A stretch of 64,000 nucleotides of DNA from JAPLUA01 sp964625855 (GTDB taxonomy: Bacteria; Verrucomicrobiota; Verrucomicrobiia; Limisphaerales; UBA8199), in contig CAZVFC010000042.1 in NCBI GenBank assembly GCA_964625855.1, positions 1 to 64,000 of the forward strand. Reading direction: 5' to 3'. This document shows, in pieces, positions 32,790-40,015 of this stretch (position 1 is its first letter; each line of letters begins with the position of its first letter). Below the pieces are notes generated by a model. It did no database searches. It was not told the origin of the DNA and was given only the letters and a program-made list of their open reading frames with translations. The position numbers and the translations under genes were made by a program.

Positions 32790-33047
32790 TCAGGTCCCGA
32801 CCTCGCCCCGGCTCAGGCTTCGTATTCCGGCTGCTTCGTTCGGCGGAATGCCCAGGGAAAGGAGAAACTCCTGGTGCCCGTCTGGCGAGCGGCGTTCGAA
32901 TTCCTTGTGCCAGCAGTTCATCGCGTCTTGGTCCATACCGGCCGCCTTCAGCATCTCAACCCACATCTCTTTATCTACGCACCGGGGTCGTTTGCCCGCA
33001 GCCACTTTGTGGAGCATGCCGGCCAGCAACCGTTGCTGGCTCTTCAA
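32790..33047 (-). CDS. stand-alone C-terminal segment like that of some MerR-type regulators
   Basis: The 85 residues include VDKEMWVEMLKAAGMDQDAM and WHKEFERRSPDGHQEFLLSL, which I recognise as a conserved block found at the C-terminus of some MerR-family regulators or as short stand-alone proteins. The start is a TTG at 33047. The frame continues upstream as REQIAIRLRQL, coiled-coil-like, with no ATG before a stop near 33186. So the gene is either started by a non-standard codon or is the 3' remnant of a longer regulator. It converges on the RES toxin gene. Confidence 0.5.
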   Translation of the reverse strand: MKSQQRLLAGMLHKVAAGKRPRCVDKEMWVEMLKAAGMDQDAMNCWHKEFERRSPDGHQEFLLSLGIPPNEAAGIRSLSRGEVGT

Positions 33048-33130
33048 CTGCCTGAGACGGATAGCAATTTGCTCGCGGCGCGCCTGCGCGGGTGAAGACC
33101 GAACTCCGAACCGTCCTCCCTCCTCCGTCT

Positions 33131-33180
33131 TCAGGCTTCGGATTTCGGGTTTCCTTCGGTTCTCGGATTTCGGTCTTCGG
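33131..33180. repeat. aagtccga-type microrepeat forming a gene's 3' end
   Basis: The plus strand reads ttcggatttcgggtttcctt onward with further cggatttcgg and ggtcttcgg units. It matches the 2609 and 63865 copies in motif. It includes the stop codon and last roughly 14 codons of the calpain-like gene. Confidence 0.75.
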
Positions 33181-34315
33181 CTTTAGCGGGCGGCACCTCG
33201 AAGGCCATCCCGCTGAACTGCTTCACGAACTCCTCCAACGGCAGTTCATACTGGCCGTTGCGGCGCGGGTAGCCGTGCCGCGTTCCCGGCTCGCCTTTCG
33301 GCTTGAAGTTGTCGCCGTGGGGATCCCAGACGCGCACCTGGTCCGTGGCCGCATCGTAATGCAACGCCGCGTAGGCATGGTTGCCCCGGATGCCGGGGGT
33401 GGTCGGCTTCAGCGTGCCGACTGTCATCAGATGCCGTGCCCGCACCGCCCTGGACAGTCTGGCGCGCAGTTCGGCCAGCCTCGCCGCCCGTGCCTGGGGG
33501 GCAAGTCGCTCGTCCTTGGCGAACTTGAACGAGAACCGCTCGATGTTGTGCCCGGTGATGAACCCCAGCATGGTGCCCGCCGAACCGCCGCCGGCGATTT
33601 CGTCGAGCGCGGTGCCGCGCCGCTGTTCCGGCGACTTGGCCTCCGCCCGTGCCTGGCCCACCGCCTTCTCGTAAAGATTCACCCACACGCCGTCGCCATC
33701 GTTCGAGGCCATGATCGCCTGCTCGACCGCCGTGGGCCGCGGCACGATGACCGTACGAGCACCGAAGCGCACGCGGTAACGGCCATCGGGGAACGGCTCG
33801 ATCATCCGCAGCAGTTGTTCGGGTTCCCGGTGCACGAGCGCGCCCAAGGGGGCGAGGGTGAAGCAGTTGCCCATCTTGCCCTGGCGGATGGTTTCGAGCC
33901 GGGGTGCGCCGGATGCGAACAGCTCGGCGCTGGTGGCGTTGGTCAGCTTGCGCATTCCCTCGGCGAACATCCGGCCATAGTTCGGCCGGTTCGTGGCGGG
34001 GGTGTTGGTGGCCAGCACCCGGAGCGCGTCCAACGTCAGTGGCGGCAACCCATAGCTCTTGCTGCGGAAACTCCGCTTCAACGCCGCCACCGCTGCCGCT
34101 TCCGAACCGTTCAACGTGGCATCACCGACGGCGACATTCACCTCGTTCACCGAAAGCTGCCGGTCGCCGTCGGCGTCCAGCCGGGCGAACTGCCCGGCCA
34201 GCGCGGCAAAAAACCGCTCGCCGGAGGACGACTGCGCCAACAGACCTCCGCCGGGCACGGCGCACAGGAGTGCCAGCGTCAGCGCCGGCCAGTTGCGGAT
34301 TGAAAAGGGCGACAT
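33131..34315 (-). CDS. secreted calpain-like cysteine protease with EF-hand
   Basis: This 394-residue protein has a signal peptide (WPALTLALLCAVPGGGLLA) and an EF-hand-like calcium site at about 47-58 (DADGDRQLSVNE). The C2 calpain-type catalytic region has QGKMGNCFTLAPLGALV with C151 as nucleophile and GNHAYAAL with H313 as base. The third element, NPW/NPWG in calpains, reads VWDPHGDN here, so aspartate (D331) replaces asparagine. Calpain-like proteins in this phylum are poorly studied. Calcium regulation is plausible from the EF-hand. The C-terminal tail (DRNPRTEGNPKSEA) is encoded by the dispersed microrepeat and is probably not part of the fold. It is a single gene on the minus strand. 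Confidence 0.75.
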   Translation of the reverse strand: MSPFSIRNWPALTLALLCAVPGGGLLAQSSSGERFFAALAGQFARLDADGDRQLSVNEVNVAVGDATLNGSEAAAVAALKRSFRSKSYGLPPLTLDALRVLATNTPATNRPNYGRMFAEGMRKLTNATSAELFASGAPRLETIRQGKMGNCFTLAPLGALVHREPEQLLRMIEPFPDGRYRVRFGARTVIVPRPTAVEQAIMASNDGDGVWVNLYEKAVGQARAEAKSPEQRRGTALDEIAGGGSAGTMLGFITGHNIERFSFKFAKDERLAPQARAARLAELRARLSRAVRARHLMTVGTLKPTTPGIRGNHAYAALHYDAATDQVRVWDPHGDNFKPKGEPGTRHGYPRRNGQYELPLEEFVKQFSGMAFEVPPAKAEDRNPRTEGNPKSEA

Positions 34316-34763
34316 AAACTACTGATAACTACTGACCACCACTAATAGATGGCATGAATGCTGGCAGACGCGCAACGAAGTTACTACGTACACCAGCAAC
34401 GGGCCATCATTGCCTTTGCGCGGCACGTGCTCGGCGCTGCGCGGGTGACATTCGATGCGTATCTTGCGTGCCATCGGCGGTAAGGCGAACGGCCTCCAAC
34501 GCAAACATGAAATTCTCATGGACCGACCCCCGCCTTCAGGAGGCCCGATTCAAAGTGCATCTCCAGCCGCATGCTCATTTTACGGTCCGTCTTTCCAGCC
34601 AACGCCCTCGGTCAGCCACAGCCGCCCGGCAGCCAAGCCCGGATGGAGCAAGGGAGCAGCGAATCTCCCCTGACCTCTGAAAGCGGCAAGAGCGGCGGCC
34701 GCTGGCTGGAGCGAGCGGGCTAGGCTCTGGAGTGAATCGAAAGATGTCTGAGAAATGAATGGC
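34316..34763. other. gene-free stretch downstream of the PEP-CTERM remnant
   Basis: Between the calpain-like gene and the PEP-CTERM tail I see no gene or repeat family that I can place. A motif cgctgcgcgggtga at about 34434-34447 recurs near 37930. Confidence 0.5.
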
Positions 34764-34958
34764 TCACTTCCGGTGGCGACGTAACACCAACAAGCACAAC
34801 CCGCTCAAACCCGTTAGGGCCAGTGCGGTCGGCTCAGGGACTGCCGTAATAACAATCTCCCCATCGGGTGAACCATGGGGACTCGCAACGCCGGAAGCCT
34901 CGGCAAGAACCCTTATTGTGGACGAATCAATGATGGAACCGTTGCCGCCGCGGTTTCC
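34764..34958 (-). pseudogene. orphan 3' end of a PEP-CTERM protein gene
   Basis: On the minus strand the frame ends TAVPEPTALALTGLSGL, then a hydrophobic stretch and RRHRK before the stop at 34764, a textbook PEP-CTERM sorting tail (VPEP, membrane helix, basic end). The 64-codon open frame starts after a TAG at 34959-34961 and has no ATG or GTG. Upstream, a second frame reading MTPIKRKDQLTVQPVNNA could be the continuation before a frameshift. I infer a decayed gene whose sorting tail survives. Confidence 0.6.
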
Positions 34959-35028
34959 CTATAGCATTGTTTACCGGCTGAACGGTGAGCTGATCCTTCC
35001 GCTTGATCGGTGTCATGCAGGTCGGCGC

Positions 35029-36771
35029 TCACGGCATTACTAACCGATAGAACCGGCAGGCGGCGCCGGGAGCGTATTCGTCGTAGAACAGAACCGTTCC
35101 ATCACCCCCGATTTGGTTGGTGGCCAGCGGAACCCAGTCCGACAAGTCCGGGCTCCAGAGTAAGCGGCAGGCTTGCCCGTTAGCACCAAAGGCCTGGATA
35201 GTGATCGAGCCGGCTTGCGGCGGGGTGATACGTAAGATGCGGGGGTAACACAACTCATAGGCGCCGATGTCGGACGCCGCGCCAGCGGGCCGCAGGGACC
35301 CGCGCTGATCGGTTGCAGGACCAAGCGAGGTGTCCCCGGCATCAATCGCCGGGCTGCCTGGCAGCAACGCCATGGTCAGCGTTGGACCGCCGTTGTCGGC
35401 CAAAGGCGCGACTTTCGGGTCGAGCGGGAACGCACTGGAGCCTACCCGGTCGCCCGGCACAGTGAACCCGCTACTGTCGTTCGTGGCGCCGATCAGGTTG
35501 TGGCCGAGTGAATTGAAGGTGCCCCAGATATCCGGTCCCTCTCCGTTGGTGAGCGCGCTATTGAGCGCTACAATGTCATTCAGGAAGAATCCACCTCCGC
35601 CATAATAATACCAAACTCCGCCACCGAACCCATCGTCGGAAGTCCCTGAATACCTGCCCGGGAGTCCCCAGCCAACGGCGTTGGACACGATCGTGCATGA
35701 CACCACCGTGGCCCCGGTGCAGCAGATCCCACCACCGGAACCGCCTACGCCTCCGCCAAATCCATACACGCCTTCGCCCTCCGCACCTCCGCGGCCACAG
35801 GAGTTGCCTGCCAGTGTGCAGTTCGTTAGTGCGAGAAGGCTGCGGGCGCAAATCCCCCCGCCTGCGCCCCCGTTGCCGCCCATTCCACCTGCCGAGCTCC
35901 AGGACCATCCTCCGTCTCCCCCCAAACCGGTTTGATTGTTGGCGATGGCACAGCCGGCCAGCACGAGATGGCCTGGGCTGCAAATGCCACCGCCAGAACC
36001 TCCGGCACCTCCCCACCCGGCGCCAAGGCTTGCGTGGCCACCTGCCCCGCCGGCGCCGCAGGAGTTCTTGCTGACGGTGCAGTTGGTCAGCGCCATCGTG
36101 CCGGCATTATAAATGCCGCCTCCGCTCCCCCCCGTTCCGCCACCGCCAGCTTCCTCCTTTCCACCGCTTCCAAAACCGCCTCCTCCAGTAGAGTTGCCAC
36201 TGAAGCTGCAGCGATTCGCAAGACAAGTCCCGCCGTTCCAAATGCCACCCCCACTCCCACCGGCTCCACCGGAGTGGGGGTAGTACGGGGGGACATACAC
36301 GCCATTCGTCCCGGTCGCTGTCCTATTGCCGCTGAGGATGACGCTGTCCAGCGTCAGTGTGCCGACGTTATAGATGCCTCCCCCGTTCTCACCCAGCCCG
36401 TTCGTGATCGTCAGGCCTGCGATCAAGACCGCGGCGTTCGACTGGATGTTAAAAATCCGGCTCGCCCCTGCGCCGTTGATGCCCAGCGCGGCGGCACCCG
36501 GCCCAATGAGGGTTAGGTCCTTGTCCACCACCAACTCGCTGCCGGCAAGCGTGATTGTCCCAGTGACGCCAAACACGATGGAATCGCCCGCTGCCGAGTT
36601 TGCGATGACCTGTCGCAGCGAGCCGGCACCGCTGTCGGCAAGCGAAGTCACCGTGTTCGTGGCCGAACGGGCCAGGCCGGCAAGAGCCAGCACAAGCATG
36701 ACGGTTACGGTTGAAACTGAACCTGTGTGTGGAATAAACCTCGAAGGCCTTAGGCTTGTTCTTGTACTCAT
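35029..36771 (-). CDS. secreted beta-helix (choice-of-anchor Q type) protein
   Basis: I start at ATG 36771 (MSTRTSLRPS), with AAAGGGA about 9 nt upstream and a signal peptide (VTVMLVLALAGLARSA); the frame extends upstream to 36969 without support. The N-terminal part has the SLADSGAGSLRQVI element typical of these proteins, then many glycine-rich parallel beta-helix coils with GGGIYN, LTNCT and SGGGI motifs. Near the C-terminus is the anchor-Q motif DNGGPTLTMALLPGSPAIDA, then TDQRGSLR and DIGAYE. The last roughly 60 residues form the shared C-terminal domain ending CRFYRLVMP. Likely surface or secreted, possibly a polysaccharide-binding or adhesive protein; no enzymatic residues are evident. 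The product is about 580 residues. Confidence 0.85.
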   Translation of the reverse strand: MSTRTSLRPSRFIPHTGSVSTVTVMLVLALAGLARSATNTVTSLADSGAGSLRQVIANSAAGDSIVFGVTGTITLAGSELVVDKDLTLIGPGAAALGINGAGASRIFNIQSNAAVLIAGLTITNGLGENGGGIYNVGTLTLDSVILSGNRTATGTNGVYVPPYYPHSGGAGGSGGGIWNGGTCLANRCSFSGNSTGGGGFGSGGKEEAGGGGTGGSGGGIYNAGTMALTNCTVSKNSCGAGGAGGHASLGAGWGGAGGSGGGICSPGHLVLAGCAIANNQTGLGGDGGWSWSSAGGMGGNGGAGGGICARSLLALTNCTLAGNSCGRGGAEGEGVYGFGGGVGGSGGGICCTGATVVSCTIVSNAVGWGLPGRYSGTSDDGFGGGVWYYYGGGGFFLNDIVALNSALTNGEGPDIWGTFNSLGHNLIGATNDSSGFTVPGDRVGSSAFPLDPKVAPLADNGGPTLTMALLPGSPAIDAGDTSLGPATDQRGSLRPAGAASDIGAYELCYPRILRITPPQAGSITIQAFGANGQACRLLWSPDLSDWVPLATNQIGGDGTVLFYDEYAPGAACRFYRLVMP

Positions 36772-37178
36772 AGAACATCCCTTTCTTGGGTTGTGTGCAG
36801 TGCTTGTTGGGGAAGCCAATAGCGGCGCCTGGTCAAGGGTAGAGACATCCTCTGGCGGGTTCGAGACAGAAACGACATTACCTCGGACGCGTCGAGCCGG
36901 GCGCCTTTTTTGGCAGACGATTCCACAGCTCCAAAGATTGTTGCCTGCGGGGTCTGCGGCTGCGGCCAATGCGCGCCGCCCGCAGATCGCCTGAGCCGTA
37001 ATTTAGCATGACGCGCGTTTGTGTCAACAAGTAGAGCGTGCCCATGATGCTCGGCTCGATGAACTGCCAGGCCGCCTCCGCCGCGTCCGCCAGCATTCAT
37101 GCCAACTATCAGCAATATACGTGTAGGATTTGCCAAAAAATGTGTTGCGGCCTGATTACTCGGGAGCACAGTCGCCGT
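36772..37178. other. divergent intergenic region without genes
   Basis: About 400 bp separate the beta-helix gene and the PEP-CTERM gene, which point away from each other. It should hold both promoters. I see no repeat or RNA gene. Confidence 0.5.
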
Positions 37179-37898
37179 ATGAACTCGCAACCTTTTTCTG
37201 GAGGCGATCCGATCTCGTGTGGCTTGGCCAATTCAAGAACAGGGTGGCCCGGCCACTCAAAACCTGCAAGGATACCGCGTCTCCTGGCTGCAGTTCTGAC
37301 CGCGGCTTCAGTATTCAGCTCAACCGTCATGCCGGCGGCCGTCCTTACCTATGAGGGAACGCAGGTGCCGTGCTTCGATACCTCCTTGGGCCAACTTACG
37401 GAGGTCAGGCTGGAGGCATTTATTAGCGGGTATTCTTTTAGCGAAATTATCAATAGTGATTATCAAAACGGCACAAGTTTTATATACACACCGGAAGTGA
37501 TTTTGGTTGCGGAAGTTCCAGGCATCCTGACCGGCTACTGTGGATCAAGAGCCACTGTGGAGGGCTTCATACCCCCAATGACTAGGCTGGGGGTCTCCGC
37601 TGAAGGGGATGAAGGGTCTTTCATTGTGGGCACCATGCGGGCTTCATTTCTGGACTACTTTACAGTCAACGATCCGATCGAGATCAACACGTATGTGGAC
37701 TTCCACCCTTCGCTCTGGCCCTCTCTGAGTTTTCTGAGTTTTGGTGGCATTATGTATGGGGGGACTCCCCGCACTTTGCTGAGCTATTACTACGATCCAG
37801 TGCCCGAGCCAAAAGCAGCGGTTGTGCTGCTGGAAGGCTGGGCAATAGTGTGGCTGTGGCGCAAGCGGGGGAACTGGTCTCGGGTGAAACGAGAATGA
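37179..37898 (+). CDS. PEP-CTERM protein, choice-of-anchor E-like
   Basis: The start is uncertain; I use ATG 37179 (MNSQPFSGG), before a hydrophobic segment (LLAAVLTAASVFSSTVMPAA) that serves as signal peptide. The body begins LTYEGTQVPCFDTSLGQLTE, resembling choice-of-anchor E domains, and ends in an LLSYYYDP strand. The C-terminus has the exosortase tail PVPEPKAAVVLLEGWAIVWL then WRKRG. Family knowledge: such proteins are exported and processed by an exosortase, often linked to extracellular polymer production. No exosortase gene is in this window. The next gene downstream is the broken AbrB/PIN module. Confidence 0.75.
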   Translation: MNSQPFSGGDPISCGLANSRTGWPGHSKPARIPRLLAAVLTAASVFSSTVMPAAVLTYEGTQVPCFDTSLGQLTEVRLEAFISGYSFSEIINSDYQNGTSFIYTPEVILVAEVPGILTGYCGSRATVEGFIPPMTRLGVSAEGDEGSFIVGTMRASFLDYFTVNDPIEINTYVDFHPSLWPSLSFLSFGGIMYGGTPRTLLSYYYDPVPEPKAAVVLLEGWAIVWLWRKRGNWSRVKRE

Positions 37899-38065
37899 TA
37901 AATTGGTTCTTGCGCGACCGCTCGTACTGGACGCTGCGCGGGTGAGGGAGAATTGGTTTTTCGGGTCTCACCAAGCATGGCCCGACCTTGTCAGGACCCG
38001 GGCTGCCGGGTAGTGCGTCTGAAAAGCCTTGCTATTCGCGGTTGCCAGCGGGAGCTTCCCCTCGT

Positions 38066-38299
38066 ATGACAGTCGTAGCCGATAGCAAACACCGCGTCAC
38101 TCTGCGCCACGCCAAACCGGGGGACTGCTTTGACCTGGCCATGGAGGACGAGGGGAGGTATGTGCTCACGAAGCTTGAGCCGAGCCGGCCGCGCCCTGCA
38201 AAGGCGCGCTTTGAGAAGCGGGACGGCTATACCGTAGTCGTTTCGGACAAGCCCATCAGTGAGGCGGCCATCAAGGAAGCCCTGGCAGAGTTTCCATGA
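38066..38299 (+). CDS. AbrB/SpoVT-like antitoxin of a type II pair
   Basis: The 77-residue protein from ATG 38066 begins TVVADSKHRVTLRHAKPGDC, the swapped-hairpin AbrB-type DNA-binding fold. Its C-terminal half (EKRDGYTVVVSDKPISEAAI) would contact a PIN toxin. The stop overlaps the next ATG (ATGA). The partner toxin gene is truncated (38296-38382), so this antitoxin appears orphaned. Confidence 0.7.
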   Translation: MTVVADSKHRVTLRHAKPGDCFDLAMEDEGRYVLTKLEPSRPRPAKARFEKRDGYTVVVSDKPISEAAIKEALAEFP

Positions 38300-38382
38300 A
38301 ACACCTGCTGGACGTGAATGTCTTGCTGGCGGCGATCTGCGCTCGGCATCCAAAGAACGCGGCCGCAGTGCTGGTATCCTAA
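38296..38382 (+). pseudogene. truncated PIN-domain (VapC-like) toxin gene
   Basis: The frame begins MKHLLDVNVLLAAICARHPK, a typical PIN N-terminus with the first metal-binding aspartate (D6) and the LLDVNVLLA motif. It stops after 28 codons, whereas PIN toxins have about 130-140. The remaining acidic residues (E and two D) are not found downstream, so the protein cannot be active. A deletion is more likely than a point mutation because no matching sequence follows. Confidence 0.7.
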
Positions 38383-39073
38383 CGCACCCGCCCCCCCAAC
38401 TGGAGGGCAACTTCACCGGCGGTGGCGGCGAAACCCCGGGGCGGCGGAAAACCAACTGCGCTGGCAGGCCCCGCTGGCGCACGCCGCGCATCTTGTTGCT
38501 GTACCACCCGTAGTGTCCGGACCCCGCTGAGACCGCATCCGCTTGATTGTCAAATTACATCAATCGCGAATTCCTGCTGGCGGATGGACCCGCTGGAGCC
38601 AGGAAGCCTCTCAGAGGTGAAAAGACGCTGGTTGATTGGGTATGTCGCCATATGTCACTGTACCACAGAAGCTTATGTTTGCGGGGAGCAGGAAGGCCCG
38701 GCATTTCCGGCGTTTCGGCGGCAAATACCTGTAAGTCGCCATTTAACAGCATTTTACGCCAATAGGCACCCGTGAGGTGTGGAAAGTTATCCCCGGTGTA
38801 TATCGGGTGTGTATCCGGCGAGTATCCGGTGTGTCTCGGGTGCGGCTCCCGGGCGCAGCCTGTTCCGGAGCTTAGTCAACCTAAATCGCTTTGTGTCCAG
38901 CCGATTGGCAAAAGCCGTCCTGGAGTCCGGTTCCTGTCCGTTGGCTATCCGTGGCGGGCGATTCAACTTGCCGTATCTCCGGCACAGAGCCTCCGGGATG
39001 AACACGCATTTCCGGGAAGGGACGGGCAATTCCCCGCTGGCCAGCCGCGCGGGCTTGGTCTAGCGTGTGTTCA
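38383..39073. other. gene-free stretch with degenerate 10 bp tandem repeat
   Basis: No convincing gene lies here. A roughly 10 bp period array (ccggtgtata, tcgggtgtgt, atccggcgag, tatccggtgt, gtctcgggtg) runs at about 38794-38842. A short frame near 38547 starting LSNYINREFLLADGP faintly recalls uronate isomerase N-termini but does not continue as one. Confidence 0.55.
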
Positions 39074-40015
39074 ATGACGAATTCCTTGCCGAAGCCGGAA
39101 GTAATCATCACTCACGAGAGCGACCTCGATGGATTGGTGTCCGGCGTTTTATTGCAGCGGCTCGCGCGGAAGCTATTTAACACGGATGTCCGGCTCGAGG
39201 CCTACCATTACAACAATTGGCGCCAGCGTGACCTGCGCGAGAAGAGCGGGTGGATCGCCGACCTGAGCTTCGAGCCGCGCATGGACCGGGCGAACTGGGC
39301 CATCTTTGACCATCATACCATTGATGTGCCGCCCAAGAACGCCATGTTTTTCCATGACCTGCGCAAGTCCGCCGGCCTGATCTGTTACGAGCTGTGCCGG
39401 CAGCAGGGCCTGGGGTCGCCGGCCCTCGACCGCCTGGTTCACCTGAATAACGTCGGCGACCTGTTTCTCGAAGACGACCCGGACTTCATCCTGGCCAACG
39501 ACTACGCGAACCTGGTCAAGAGCTACCAGTTTTGGAATCTCCATGCCCTAATCAACGGGCAGATCGAGCAGCTTCTGAATAACCCGTTGCTCCGGGTCAT
39601 GGAGGTCAAACGCAACATCGAGGACCCGCTGGGCTTTGCCTGGAGCCGGGAGAACATTGCCGAGATTACGCCTCACGTCGGATTTGTGGATACGGTCATC
39701 GGCAACAACAATTTGATCGTCCACCAGCTCCTGGAGCAGCAGGCGACAAAATACCCGGTGTTGTTGACGCTCTTCCGCCGCGCCAACGGGGTCATTATCG
39801 CCAGCCTGCGCAGCCGGAACGGCGAAGCGCTGAGGGTCGCGGAAAGGCTCCAGGGCGGCGGCCATGCCAACGCCTGCGGCGCCACCCTGCCCCGATCGGT
39901 TAAGACTATTCCCGACGGCGTCCTCTACCTGCGCCAGACTCTCAATCCGAAGAAGGAGGAGCCATTGCAGAGCCTGGAAGACATCTTCGCCTCGCTGGAC
40001 CTGCCGCAGCGTTAA
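39074..40015 (+). CDS. DHH-family phosphoesterase
   Basis: This 313-residue protein has motif I ITHESDLDGLVSG and the DHH motif AIFDHHTID. A third motif region is HLNNVGDLFLEDDPDF, and the DHHA1 glycine motif is LQGGGHANACGATLP near the C-terminus. It belongs to the DHH superfamily, whose members hydrolyse nanoRNA, cyclic dinucleotides, pAp or polyphosphate. It is not close enough to NrnA or GdpP for me to name the substrate. ATG 39074 is preferred over 39065 because it starts nearer to motif I. It converges on the C10 protease gene and the stops overlap by a few bases. Confidence 0.85.
   Translation: MTNSLPKPEVIITHESDLDGLVSGVLLQRLARKLFNTDVRLEAYHYNNWRQRDLREKSGWIADLSFEPRMDRANWAIFDHHTIDVPPKNAMFFHDLRKSAGLICYELCRQQGLGSPALDRLVHLNNVGDLFLEDDPDFILANDYANLVKSYQFWNLHALINGQIEQLLNNPLLRVMEVKRNIEDPLGFAWSRENIAEITPHVGFVDTVIGNNNLIVHQLLEQQATKYPVLLTLFRRANGVIIASLRSRNGEALRVAERLQGGGHANACGATLPRSVKTIPDGVLYLRQTLNPKKEEPLQSLEDIFASLDLPQR

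Noticed and set aside
34759..35043. 94-residue plus-strand frame
   Set aside because: It is antisense to the PEP-CTERM tail remnant, which is the recognisable feature in this segment.
38547..38765. frame beginning LSNYINREFLLADGP, similar to uronate isomerase starts
   Set aside because: The similarity covers about 15 residues only. The typical following YHxY and DYHCHL motifs are absent and the frame starts with TTG.
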